Positions 38,691 to 46,046 of a DNA stretch of 64,000 nucleotides are shown here, in pieces. A program made the position numbers and the translations under genes. Numbering within the stretch: the first letter of the stretch is position 1; every line of letters begins with the position of its first letter. This DNA is from Asanoa ishikariensis (GTDB taxonomy: Bacteria > Actinomycetota > Actinomycetes > Mycobacteriales > Micromonosporaceae). The stretch lies in assembly GCF_900107455.1 (NCBI RefSeq), contig NZ_FNQB01000006.1:186001-250000 (forward strand), read 5' to 3'. The notes under the pieces were generated by a model. It did no database searches. It was given only the letters and a program-made list of their open reading frames with translations, and was not told the origin of the DNA.

Positions 38691-39674
38691 GTGACCGACA
38701 GCTCACCGCTCGCCGCACTCGGCCTGCGACCCATCGAAGAAGCGACCTACCGCGAATTGGTCGCCCGCCCCGCCGCGACCACCGAAGAGCTCGCCGCGGC
38801 GCTCGACACGAGCCTGCCCGAGGCGGATGCCGCTCTGGCCAGCCTGCACGGCCTGGGCCTGGCAGCCCGCTCCGGCGGCCGATATATCGCCAGCTCTCCA
38901 GCCTTCGCCCTTGGCCCGCTGGTCACCGCGCGTCGCGACCAGCTCCGGCGGGCGGAACTCGAGCTCGCCAACCTGGCCGCCCGCTACCGCGCGACGGCCG
39001 CCGACCGCGCCGCCGGAGACCTGGTCGAGGTGGTCAGCGGGATCGACGTGATCAGCCAGCGGTTCGAGCAACTACAGGCGACGGCGACCGACGAGGTGCA
39101 GGCGCTGGTCACCACCACCACGCTCGCGGTGAGCCGGGCCGACAACGCGGCCGAGACCGACGGCCTGCGCCGCGGTGTCCGCTATCGCGTCGTCGTGGAG
39201 CGGGCGGTGCTGGAAGAGGACGGCGGCGCCGCCGACGCGGTGACCGCGCTGGCGGCCGGAGAAGAGGTACGCGTCGCCGACCACGTGCCGATCAAGCTCG
39301 TGATCGCGGACCGGGCGATCGGCGTTTTGCCCATGGCCGACGAGACCAATCTCCCCACGGCGATCGTGGTGCATCGCAGCGGCCTGCTCGACGCGTTGCA
39401 GGCACTCTTCGACGCGGTGTGGGACCGCGCGTGGCCACTCTCGCTCGGCCCCGACGGCGGGCTGGACGAGCAATCCGAAGAAGGCCGGCTCTTCCCTCTG
39501 GACCGCCAGGTGCTCGCTCTCCTGCTGACCGGGCTGACCGACCGCGCCATCGCCTCGCAGCTCGGCATGTCGATGCGGACAGTGCAGCGCCGCGTCCAGC
39601 GAATGATGGAGCTCGCCGGCGTGCGCACCCGCATGCAACTCGGCTGGTACGCCGCACAGTCGGAGTGGACCTAG
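38691..39674 (+). CDS. TrmB-like / LuxR-type helix-turn-helix regulator
   Basis: A 327-residue transcription regulator. The N terminus (about 1-75) resembles a TrmB winged helix (LGLRPIEEATYRELVARPAATTEELAAAL). A central region (about 85-250) probably binds ligand. The C-terminal LuxR-type HTH (about 265-325) reads LDRQVLALLLTGLTDRAIASQLGMSMRTVQRRVQRMMELAGV. The build is common in actinobacteria near specialised metabolism, but no such cluster is present here and targets are unknown. GGGGGAAG lies before the GTG start. It diverges from dnaX across 255 nt. Confidence 0.85.
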   Translation: MTDSSPLAALGLRPIEEATYRELVARPAATTEELAAALDTSLPEADAALASLHGLGLAARSGGRYIASSPAFALGPLVTARRDQLRRAELELANLAARYRATAADRAAGDLVEVVSGIDVISQRFEQLQATATDEVQALVTTTTLAVSRADNAAETDGLRRGVRYRVVVERAVLEEDGGAADAVTALAAGEEVRVADHVPIKLVIADRAIGVLPMADETNLPTAIVVHRSGLLDALQALFDAVWDRAWPLSLGPDGGLDEQSEEGRLFPLDRQVLALLLTGLTDRAIASQLGMSMRTVQRRVQRMMELAGVRTRMQLGWYAAQSEWT

Positions 39675-39687
39675 GCCGGAGACAGAA

Positions 39688-39777
39688 AGGCCCCTCGTGC
39701 ACCCGTCAGAGCCCGCTTATCCTTGCTGCCTTCCGGCCCTGGGGAGGTTCACAGGTTGTACGCCGCACGAGGGGTGC
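39688..39777 (-). ncRNA. ffs: Signal recognition particle RNA (4.5S type)
   Basis: Read on the minus strand, the terminal helix pairs GCACGAGGGG with CCCCTCGTGC. The SRP core CCAGGGCCGGAAGGCAGCAAGG contains the GGAA tetraloop and the symmetric loop bound by Ffh. Length is about 90 nt, the short bacterial form. A TACGCT -10 (39787-39782) lies just upstream. Exact ends are approximate. Location near dnaX and tRNA-Ser is usual. Confidence 0.92.
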
Positions 39778-39856
39778 CCCTAGCGTACCCGGGCCGACCC
39801 GTCGCCGGGCTCGGGGTGGCCTGGATCGCCCGCAGCGGACCTGTATCCTGTGCGAC

Positions 39857-39941
39857 GGAGGATTCGCCTAGAGGCCTAGGGCGCACGCTTGGAAAGCGTG
39901 TTGGGTTTACACCCTCACGAGTTCGAATCTCGTATCCTCCG
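39857..39941 (+). tRNA. tRNA-Ser (GGA)
   Basis: An 85-nt tRNA with a long variable arm. The acceptor stem is GGAGGAT/ATCCTCC with discriminator G, and the anticodon stem CACGC/GCGTG holds loop TTGGAAA, giving GGA. No CCA is encoded. No integrase lies nearby. Confidence 0.95.
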
Positions 39942-40031
39942 CTCACTCTCACCATCTGTTGATGCACCTCGGGGCTGGTCTCGCGACCGGCCCTGATTGC
40001 TATTTAGGGCACCCCGTGGGGAGATCACTTT

Positions 40032-40721
40032 GTGAGCGTGAGTCGACGGCAAGAGGTGCTGGTGGCGCTGGCAGACGCCGCGCTCGCGGTCGAGCGCCCG
40101 CACCCGGTGCGGGTCGCGATCGACGGCTGCTCGGCCGCCGGCAAGACGACGCTGTCGGACGAGCTCGCGGCGACGCTCCGCGAACGGACCACGCGCGAGG
40201 TGATCCGGGTCAGCATCGACCATTTCAAGCGGGCCGTCGCGCTTCGGACCCGTTTTCCACAGGACTCCCCCGAGAGCTACTACCTGGACTCCTGGGACAA
40301 CGACGCGATCCGCGACAAGCTCCTGGCGCCGCTGGGCCCGGGCGGCAGCCGGAGCTATCGCCACGAGCTGATGGACTTCGCCGGGCTCACGGCGGTCGAC
40401 GGGCAGGACCGCACCGCGACGGCCGACGCCGTCCTGATCGCGGACGGCTGTTTCCTGCAGCGCCCGGAGCTCGACGCGCACTGGGATCTGCGGATCTTCA
40501 TCGACATCCCGCTCGACGAGGTGCTGCGCCGGGGCATCGCCCGCGACCAGACGTGGATGTCGTCGGCTGCCGAGGCCGAGCGGAGATATCGGACGAAGTA
40601 CATCGCCGGTGAGAGCCGCTATCTCGACGAGGTGCGGCCGCGAGACCGTGCACAGCTTGTTGTAGACAACCGCGACTTCGAGGCGCCCCGACTGACCGTT
40701 GGAACAAACCCCAGCGCATAA
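40032..40721 (+). CDS. Uridine-kinase-like P-loop NTPase
   Basis: A 229-residue kinase-fold protein. The Walker A is GCSAAGKT (32-39) and SIDHFKRAVALR follows, as in uridine kinase/phosphoribulokinase-like proteins. A lid-like ARDQTWMSSAAEAERRYRTKYIAGE segment is near the C terminus. It probably phosphorylates a nucleoside or other small alcohol, but key substrate residues cannot be assigned. The GTG start has GGGGAG upstream. No operon partner. Confidence 0.82.
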   Translation: MSVSRRQEVLVALADAALAVERPHPVRVAIDGCSAAGKTTLSDELAATLRERTTREVIRVSIDHFKRAVALRTRFPQDSPESYYLDSWDNDAIRDKLLAPLGPGGSRSYRHELMDFAGLTAVDGQDRTATADAVLIADGCFLQRPELDAHWDLRIFIDIPLDEVLRRGIARDQTWMSSAAEAERRYRTKYIAGESRYLDEVRPRDRAQLVVDNRDFEAPRLTVGTNPSA

Positions 40722-40756
40722 GGCCAGGTCAGCGCACACCCGCTCGTACACACGTT

Positions 40757-40789
40757 CTATCCACACGCTGTGGATAAACCTGTGGATAA
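40757..40789. promoter_or_regulatory. Cluster of three DnaA-box-like sites
   Basis: CTATCCACA (40757-40765, plus strand) and two TGTGGATAA sequences (40769-40777 and 40781-40789; TTATCCACA on the minus strand) lie within 33 bp. The first two form an 8-bp inverted repeat TATCCACA/TGTGGATA with a 3-bp spacer. They lie just upstream of the secreted-protein gene. Confidence 0.55.
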
Positions 40790-40817
40790 CGACTACGTTG
40801 TGTGCTTGGGAGGTCAC

Positions 40818-41360
40818 ATGAAGCCACGGTTCATCCCTCTGGTCGTCGTTGCGCTTGCGCTCTTCGCGCTCCTTGCCGGCTATTCGACCCAGCGAGGCAG
40901 TTCTCCCGCCTATGCCAGCGCGACCACGACGGCGACCCGCTCCGACGTGGTCGACTTCGACGGCGTCCGCGGCGTGCGGCTCGGCCAGAGCGACACCGAG
41001 CTCGCCCAGCAGGGTGCGGTGGCCAGACCTCAGGCCGCCTGCGGCCCGGTGCTCACCGGCGTGCACGAGGCGAGCCCCGTCTTCGCCAATGGTGAGCTCG
41101 TGCTGATGTGGGTCAACCCGCCGCTCACCACGCCCGAGGGCGTCGGCGTCGGCACGTCGGTCGCGGCCACCAAGGCGGCGTATCCGCAGGCGACGACCAT
41201 GAACGCGCCGGCCGGCAGCTATCAGTTCGACGGGCTGATGGTGACCAGCGGCGATCGCGCCTATCTCTTCATGCACGACGGGCAGACCGTGCGGAAGGCC
41301 GTCGTCGGCTACACCGACGACGTGCAACGGCTCTTCACCCACGGCGTCGGCAACTGCTGA
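40818..41360 (+). CDS. Exported protein of unknown function
   Basis: A 180-residue protein. The N terminus (KPRFIPLVVVALALFALLAG) is a signal peptide or anchor, with a likely cleavage near AYASA. The remainder is a small domain that begins VDFDGVRGVRLGQSDTELAQQG, like the short repeats that read 'GV.LG.S.aev' in actinobacterial exported proteins, and has two cysteines. The start is the ATG after GGGAGG (40808-40813); a longer frame begins within the DnaA-box cluster and is rejected. Function unknown. Confidence 0.8.
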   Translation: MKPRFIPLVVVALALFALLAGYSTQRGSSPAYASATTTATRSDVVDFDGVRGVRLGQSDTELAQQGAVARPQAACGPVLTGVHEASPVFANGELVLMWVNPPLTTPEGVGVGTSVAATKAAYPQATTMNAPAGSYQFDGLMVTSGDRAYLFMHDGQTVRKAVVGYTDDVQRLFTHGVGNC

Positions 41361-41546
41361 CGCCAACTGGCCCGGCACGCCGAGTGCCTGCTCCACCCGG
41401 TCGAGCAGGCGTGGCGTCGCGCGCCGGAGGCCGTTTTCCACTCTGGACAGATGGCTCTTGTCGCACGGCACCAGCGCGGCCAGGTCGGCGAGGCTGAAGC
41501 CCCGCGCCAGCCGCAGCTCGCGGAGTCGACCACCTAACGTCGGCAT
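41361..41546 (-). pseudogene. Truncated XRE-type helix-turn-helix regulator (5' fragment)
   Basis: From an ATG at 41546 the minus strand encodes MPTLGGRLRELRLARGFSLA followed by DLAALVPCDKSHLSRVENGL and a further stretch of about 20 residues, a full Cro/C1-type HTH. After about residue 60 the frame runs antisense into the end of the exported-protein gene and then the kinase gene, where nothing looks like a regulator. Proteins starting this way are normally a few hundred residues long. I read it as the front end of a lost gene; a very short functional HTH protein is the alternative, but no stop codon closes the frame nearby. Confidence 0.5.
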
Positions 41547-41723
41547 TCCCACCACCCCCGTGAGTCGAATGTGTCGTCGGGGTCAATGTTGAACGGTGGG
41601 TCTGACGATTCAGCGGTTGCGCGGGTTGCCTGCCGGATCTGTCAACGCCGGCAAACCCGGTTTCCACGAAACGGTCCGCACGCCCGCACTAACGTGACGA
41701 CTGGAGCCGCCGGAGGGAGAGCC

Positions 41724-42188
41724 ATGACCGACCAGGCTGCACCCGCGAAGAACCCGTCCAGCCCGTTCGCCTCGGCCCGCGGCGACCACGTCGCCGTCCG
41801 CGTCCCCGACTACGCCGAGGCCAAGCGCTGGTACACGGAGAAGCTCGACTTTCGCGTCGTCGCCGAATGGTCCTGGGCCGGCCTGCAGCTCGCCTACCTC
41901 GCACCACCGAACGACGACAACTTCCGCGTCGAGCTCTTCGGCGGCGGCAACCCCGATCCGGGCACCTACTACACCAACGTGATCGACAGCCTCGAACGTC
42001 CGGGCTACCACCACTTCTGCCTGCGGGTCGACGACGTCGACGAGGTGTTGGCCGAGCTCGACCGCCGCGGCGTCACCATCTTCGGCCGGCCCTTCGACCT
42101 CAAAGAGATCAACAGCCGGCTGGCCCTGATCGGCGACCCGTGGGGCAACATGATCGAACTGTCCGCGCCACTGGCCAGCGCCGACTGA
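41724..42188 (+). CDS. VOC-family (glyoxalase/bleomycin-resistance fold) protein
   Basis: A 154-residue vicinal-oxygen-chelate protein. Paired beta-alpha-beta modules show DHVAVRVPDYAEAKRWYTEKL and YHHFCLRVDDVDEVLAELDRRG, with GDPWGNMIELS at the end. Histidines and glutamates in these places are the usual metal ligands. The reaction is not predictable (isomerase, dioxygenase or binding protein). GGAGGGAGA precedes the ATG. Upstream frame extension is unlikely. Confidence 0.88.
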   Translation: MTDQAAPAKNPSSPFASARGDHVAVRVPDYAEAKRWYTEKLDFRVVAEWSWAGLQLAYLAPPNDDNFRVELFGGGNPDPGTYYTNVIDSLERPGYHHFCLRVDDVDEVLAELDRRGVTIFGRPFDLKEINSRLALIGDPWGNMIELSAPLASAD

Positions 42189-42196
42189 GAGAAAGC

Positions 42197-42225
42197 GACG
42201 CCGGGCCCACGAGGGACCCGGCGTC
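42197..42225 (-). terminator. Terminator downstream of tRNA-Ser(CGA)
   Basis: A 9-bp stem, GACGCCGGG (42197-42205) with CCCGGCGTC (42217-42225), is followed on the minus strand by GCTTTCTCTC. It may also end the VOC gene transcript. Confidence 0.65.
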
Positions 42226-42230
42226 AACGG

Positions 42231-42317
42231 CGGTGGCGGCGGGATTTGAACCCGCGGAGGGCGTAAACCCTCACACGCTTTCGAGGCGTGCTCCTTAGGC
42301 CACTCGGACACGCCACC
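42231..42317 (-). tRNA. tRNA-Ser (CGA)
   Basis: An 87-nt tRNA with a long variable arm on the minus strand. The acceptor stem is GGTGGCG/CGCCACC with discriminator G, and the anticodon stem CACGC/GCGTG holds loop CTCGAAA, giving CGA. The T arm is GGGTTCAAATCCC. No CCA is encoded. Confidence 0.95.
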
Positions 42318-42410
42318 GCCGAGAAGATTACCCGACCCCGGGAGCGCCCGGCTCGGCGGCACCGCCCTCCCCGCCGGCCAGCACAAACCCGACCTGGCAG
42401 GATCGCCCGC

Positions 42411-43118
42411 ATGAGTATTCACATCGGGGCGGAGCCCGGCGACATCGCGGAACGCGTCCTCATGCCCGGCGACCCGCTCCGGGCGAAGTGGATCGCCGAG
42501 ACGTACCTCGACGACGCCAAGTGCTACACCCAGGTGCGCGGCATGCTCGGCTACACCGGCCGCTGGCACGGCGTAGAGGTCTCGGTGCAGGGCTCCGGCA
42601 TGGGCATGCCGTCCGCGTCGATCTACACGCACGAGCTGATCAACGACTACGGGGTCAAGACGCTGATCCGCGTGGGCTCCTGTGGCGCCCTCGCCGAGGA
42701 GCTCCAGCTCCGGGACGTCATCGCGGCCAGCGGGGCGTCGACCGACTCCAACATGAACCGGGCCCGGTTCGACGGACTGATCGACTACGCCCCGGTCGCC
42801 GACTTCGGCCTCCTGCGCACCGCGGTCGAGAAGGCCGAGCAGCGCGGCATCCCGATGACGGTCGGTCCGATCCTGGCCGCCGACGCGTTCTACACCGACC
42901 GCCCGGACCTCTACGACTCCCTCGCCGACTACGGCGTGCTCGCGGTCGAGATGGAGTCCGCGGCGCTCTACACGATCGCCGCCCGCTTCAAGGCCCGCGC
43001 GTTGACCCTGCTCACGGTCTCCGACCACATCAAGCGCGGCGAGAAGACCACGTCGCAGGAGCGCGAGCAGACCTTCGGCCAGATGGTGGAGATCGCCTTG
43101 GACACCGCGATCGCGTGA
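42411..43118 (+). CDS. deoD: Purine-nucleoside phosphorylase, DeoD type
   Basis: A 235-residue hexameric-type phosphorylase converting purine (deoxy)nucleosides and phosphate to base and (deoxy)ribose-1-phosphate. Features are the N-terminal [26 protein letters not shown], the phosphate/ribose segment [18 protein letters not shown], and [13 protein letters not shown] carrying the ribose-binding glutamate. The Asp in SDHIKRGEK near the end is the catalytic acid. Length is typical. The start is the ATG after CAGGATCG. It stands alone. Confidence 0.95.
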   Translation: MSIHIGAEPGDIAERVLMPGDPLRAKWIAETYLDDAKCYTQVRGMLGYTGRWHGVEVSVQGSGMGMPSASIYTHELINDYGVKTLIRVGSCGALAEELQLRDVIAASGASTDSNMNRARFDGLIDYAPVADFGLLRTAVEKAEQRGIPMTVGPILAADAFYTDRPDLYDSLADYGVLAVEMESAALYTIAARFKARALTLLTVSDHIKRGEKTTSQEREQTFGQMVEIALDTAIA

Positions 43119-43139
43119 CGTGAGCCACAACTAAATGTA

Positions 43140-43155
43140 CGACCGGTCGGTCGGT
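43140..43155. promoter_or_regulatory. Likely TetR operator
   Basis: The 10-bp palindrome CGACCGGTCG (43140-43149) continues into a second GGTCGGTT repeat. It sits 15-20 nt before the -10 of the TetR gene, where binding would block polymerase, consistent with self-repression. Confidence 0.5.
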
Positions 43156-43163
43156 TACCCGAG

Positions 43164-43169
43164 TACGGT
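43164..43169 (+). promoter_or_regulatory. -10 element of the TetR-thioesterase operon (leaderless type)
   Basis: TACGGT lies 6 nt before the GTG at 43176. Confidence 0.4.
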
Positions 43170-43175
43170 GATCGA

Positions 43176-43814
43176 GTGACCATCGACGGCCGGATCGCCC
43201 GCGGCGACCGCACCCGAGCGGCCGTGCTCGACCGCGCGGTCGCCCGGGCCACCGCCGACGGGCTGGACGGGCTCTCCCTCGGCCAGCTCGCCACCGACCT
43301 GGGCGTGAGCAAGTCGGGCCTGTTCGCACACTGGCGCTCCAAGGAAGAGCTCCAGCTCGCCACCGTCGAACGGGCCCAGGAGCAGTTCCTCGAGCAGGTG
43401 ATCCGCCCGGCGTTGACCGCGCCGCGCGGCGTTCGCCGGCTCTGGGCCCTGCACGACCGGCGGATCGCGTTCTACGAGACCGATCTGCTTCCGGGTGGCT
43501 GCTTCTTCGCCAAGGTGCAGTTCGAGTTCAGCGTGCGGCCCGGCGTGGTCCGCGACCGCCTCGCGACCACGTTCGCTCTCTGGTCCGACTTCGTCGACAA
43601 CCTCGCCCAACTCGCCGTCCGCGAGGGGGACCTGCGCGCCGAAACCGACACCCGGCAACTGGCGTACGAGCTCGAGTCATTCGCGTTGACCGCGGTCATG
43701 CAGTCCCGGCTGCTCTCCCCCGAGATCGCCTACCGATATGCGCGCCGCGCGGCCCACGACCGCCTGCGCACCCTCGCCACCGATCCCGACCTGCTACCGG
43801 AGGACCCGGCATGA
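43176..43814 (+). CDS. TetR-family transcription regulator
   Basis: A 212-residue TetR protein. The N-terminal HTH reads TRAAVLDRAVARATADGLDG then LSLGQLATDLGVSKSGLFAH followed by WRSKEELQ. The C-terminal ligand domain includes YETDLLPGGCFFAKVQFEFSVRPG, the form of the TetR_C_16/YxaF-like group. A palindromic operator and leaderless -10 precede it. Its stop overlaps the thioesterase start (ATGA), so it likely controls that gene and itself; a fatty acyl-CoA ligand is plausible. Confidence 0.92.
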   Translation: MTIDGRIARGDRTRAAVLDRAVARATADGLDGLSLGQLATDLGVSKSGLFAHWRSKEELQLATVERAQEQFLEQVIRPALTAPRGVRRLWALHDRRIAFYETDLLPGGCFFAKVQFEFSVRPGVVRDRLATTFALWSDFVDNLAQLAVREGDLRAETDTRQLAYELESFALTAVMQSRLLSPEIAYRYARRAAHDRLRTLATDPDLLPEDPA

Positions 43815-44272
43815 CCACCACCACCATCGAGTACGGGCACGCCGAGCGGGTCCGCATCCACTACGACGACCTCGACTCCATGGGGATCGTGCACAACTCG
43901 CGGTACGCGCTGCTCCTGGAGCGCGCCCTGACGGCGTACTGGGAAGAACGCGGTTTCGGCATTGTCGACGGACGGCCGACCGCACCGGACGTGTTCCACG
44001 CGGTCGCCGAGTTCGCGATCCAGTACAAGGCGCCCATCCGCGGCACCGGCGACGTTCTGATCCACTTCTGGCTCGACGCGTTCGGCACGTCCAGCGGCGT
44101 CTACGGCTTCCGGGTCACCTCGGTGGACGGCGCGATTGTGCACGCCGAGGGACGGCGCTCGATCGTGCGCCTCGATCCGGCGACGATGCGCCCGACCCCG
44201 TGGACGCCGGCCGCCCGGGCCGTTGCGGCACCGTTGCTCAAGCCCTCAGCCAGGTCGGAAGAAGCGGCGTAA
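43811..44272 (+). CDS. Acyl-CoA thioesterase, 4HBT/YbgC-like hotdog fold
   Basis: A 153-residue hotdog-fold thioesterase. The active-site stretch YDDLDSMGIVHNSRY (conserved Asp and HNxRY) and the central FAIQYKAPIRGTGDVL strands fit the YbgC/4-hydroxybenzoyl-CoA thioesterase group. It hydrolyses an acyl-CoA; the substrate is unknown. It is coupled to the TetR gene and its last 27 bases overlap the convergent tadA gene. Confidence 0.9.
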   Translation: MTTTTIEYGHAERVRIHYDDLDSMGIVHNSRYALLLERALTAYWEERGFGIVDGRPTAPDVFHAVAEFAIQYKAPIRGTGDVLIHFWLDAFGTSSGVYGFRVTSVDGAIVHAEGRRSIVRLDPATMRPTPWTPAARAVAAPLLKPSARSEEAA

Positions 44273-44716
44273 GAGGTCGGCGGCCTCGGTCGCGAGCACC
44301 CCGCCGTAGACCTCCGGCCGGTGCGTCAACCGCCGGTCCCGCACGACGTCCCACAGCGAGCCGACCGCGCCGGTCTTCGGCTCCCAGGCACCGAACACGA
44401 CGGTGGACACCCGCGCCAGCACCAGTGCGCCCGCGCACATCGTGCACGGCTCGAGCGTGACGACCAGCGTGCACCCGTCCAACCGCCACCCGCCGAGGGC
44501 CGCCGCCGCGCGCCGCATGGCGACGATCTCCGCGTGTGCCGTCGGGTCGCCGGTCAGTTCCCGCTCGTTGTGCCCCACCGCGATTTCCTTGCCAGCCGCG
44601 TCGAGCAGCACCGCGCCGACCGGGACGTCGGCGGCGTCGGTCACCGCGGCCTCGGCCGCGACCGCCAGCGCCCGCCGCATCCACTCCTCGTGGCGGTCGC
44701 GCCGTGGCGCCGTCAC
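44246..44716 (-). CDS. tadA: tRNA adenosine(34) deaminase
   Basis: A 156-residue zinc deaminase converting A34 to inosine in tRNA-Arg. The catalytic motif HAE is at 61-63 and PCTMC at 90-94 (zinc ligands His61, Cys91, Cys94; proton shuttle Glu63). The GTG start overlaps the stop of the partner gene upstream (44713-44716). A longer frame upstream is antisense/other-frame sequence. The 3' end overlaps the thioesterase gene. Confidence 0.94.
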   Translation of the reverse strand: MTAPRRDRHEEWMRRALAVAAEAAVTDAADVPVGAVLLDAAGKEIAVGHNERELTGDPTAHAEIVAMRRAAAALGGWRLDGCTLVVTLEPCTMCAGALVLARVSTVVFGAWEPKTGAVGSLWDVVRDRRLTHRPEVYGGVLATEAADLLRRFFRPG

Positions 44717-45222
44717 GCCTCCCGCAGCTCCTCGACCTCGTCGCCGCAGCCGACCGTCTGGCAGACCTCGGCGGTGACGTCGGCGGGGAGGAGCCCCTCG
44801 CGGGTGCACAGCTCCAGCAGCCGACGGGCCGACACACCCAGGTCGGCCAGCAGGTCGGCCTCACCGACGGGGTCGGCGTCGGGATCCGCGGCGGGCTTGT
44901 CGGGGTCGGCGGTCTGCTCGACCACGTCGTCGATCTCGATCGCCGGCGCCTTGAGGTCTCCGACGAGCAGGTATCCCAGTCGTGACTCCTCGGCGAAGGC
45001 CGAGTCGGAGCCGAAGATCCGCAGGTCTTCGCCCTCGTCGAGGCGCATGACGACCAGATAGGTGTCGTCGGACTCGACGAACAGCAGCGAGATGGCCGCG
45101 TCCAGGTCGACGTCACGAAGTCGGTCGGCGACCTCTTCGATGTCGCCGACGCCGTTCAGGTTGACCTCGGCAGCGGTCCAGCCGGCCGAACCGCGGACCG
45201 CGGCTCCAGCGAAGTACGACAC
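44713..45222 (-). CDS. tRNA adenosine deaminase-associated protein
   Basis: A protein of about 169 residues of the actinobacterial family found directly upstream of tadA. It begins SYFAGAAVRGSAGWTAAEVN, has a central acidic region (VEQTADPDKPAADPDADPVGEADLL) and ends with a helical segment (LLELCTREGLLPADVTAEVCQTVG). Its function is not known to me beyond the association. The GTG at 45222 with GGGGG 8 nt upstream is preferred; a TTG at 45237 would add five residues. Confidence 0.85.
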   Translation of the reverse strand: MSYFAGAAVRGSAGWTAAEVNLNGVGDIEEVADRLRDVDLDAAISLLFVESDDTYLVVMRLDEGEDLRIFGSDSAFAEESRLGYLLVGDLKAPAIEIDDVVEQTADPDKPAADPDADPVGEADLLADLGVSARRLLELCTREGLLPADVTAEVCQTVGCGDEVEELREA

Positions 45223-45344
45223 GGCGTATGCCCCCAATTACCCCGGTGGCGCGCGGCCCCGCCGTGCACCGGCATTCCATTACGACGTGACGGTAGTCGG
45301 TCGGACCGGCGCTAGCCCGGCCAACGCCCCGAAGGAGGTACTGG

Positions 45345-45512
45345 TCAGCTCGCCAGCCGGCGCCGGGAGGCGATCAACTCGCGCAGCCGGTCACCCTGAG
45401 CCCGTCGAGGCTGGCTGCGCTCGCGCACCGACTTCGCTCCTGCGAGCTCAGCCAGTAGCTGCATCCGGCGGCGGCTGCGCTCAGGGTCCAGCCGCTGCAC
45501 TTTCCAAGCCAT
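45345..45512 (-). CDS. Possible small basic protein
   Basis: A 55-residue frame (MAWKVQRLDPERSRRRMQLL...) rich in Arg, Leu and Glu and strongly helical, with 13 arginines. Codon third positions are G/C-biased like real genes here, but the sequence is short and repetitive (GAGCGCAGCC recurs), so it could be chance. No ribosome site stands out and no family is recognised. Confidence 0.35.
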   Translation of the reverse strand: MAWKVQRLDPERSRRRMQLLAELAGAKSVRERSQPRRAQGDRLRELIASRRRLAS

Positions 45513-45627
45513 GGCGGCAGCGTCTCCGATGCTCGAGCGGTTAGTCAAGGCCGGTCGCACTGTGCACGCAATCCCCTACGCAGCGCGGCTTTTCGGCCAC
45601 CACGGGTCGCGGTGCGAACACGGCAGG

Positions 45628-45996
45628 TCACCACAATGGCCAGTCGCCGCGGGTCAGCCAGGTCACACCGACGACCACCGCCGCGATGCTCCAGCCGAGC
45701 GCGGTGGCGGCCGCGATACCCGCGGCCACACCACGGTCACCGACCTTGGCCAGCACCAACGCCACCAGCCAGCCGATCCCGCCGGCGAGCAGGGTCCAGT
45801 AGACGTAGCCGTTGACGGTCGAGTCGACCACGCCGAAGGCCAGCAACCAGACCGCGCCCGCGCCCGCACCGGCGGCCACGGCGCCACCCCGCACGGCATG
45901 CGGTTCGCGATAGGTGGGACGGGTTCGCGTCGAGGGGAACAAACCCGATGGCGGTGTACGCGGAGCGCCCGCGGGCGGCATCGCCTGTTGCGTCAT
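45628..45996 (-). CDS. Small three-helix membrane protein
   Basis: A 122-residue protein. A Pro/Arg-rich N terminus (about 35 residues) precedes three hydrophobic helices (near AVAAGAGAGAVWLLAFGVV, VYWTLLAGGIGWLVALVLA and GIAAATALGWSIAAVVVGVTW). It is probably an integral membrane protein of unknown function. It lies between the small basic frame and the exported beta-propeller gene on the same strand. Confidence 0.72.
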   Translation of the reverse strand: MTQQAMPPAGAPRTPPSGLFPSTRTRPTYREPHAVRGGAVAAGAGAGAVWLLAFGVVDSTVNGYVYWTLLAGGIGWLVALVLAKVGDRGVAAGIAAATALGWSIAAVVVGVTWLTRGDWPLW

Positions 45997-46046
45997 CGGA
46001 ACCCCCTCTCGAACCCGTACCCACCCTACCGAGCGCCGTCGGGCCC

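Noticed and set aside
39857-40031. An integrated element at tRNA-Ser
   Set aside because: No integrase, no duplicated tRNA 3' end and no change in codon use downstream.
40757-40789. A chromosomal replication origin
   Set aside because: Only three boxes, and no dnaA, dnaN, rpmH or parAB genes nearby.
39915-41366. A long regulator gene continuing from the HTH fragment
   Set aside because: The continuation is antisense to an exported-protein gene and a P-loop kinase gene and overlaps tRNA-Ser; only the HTH part looks real.
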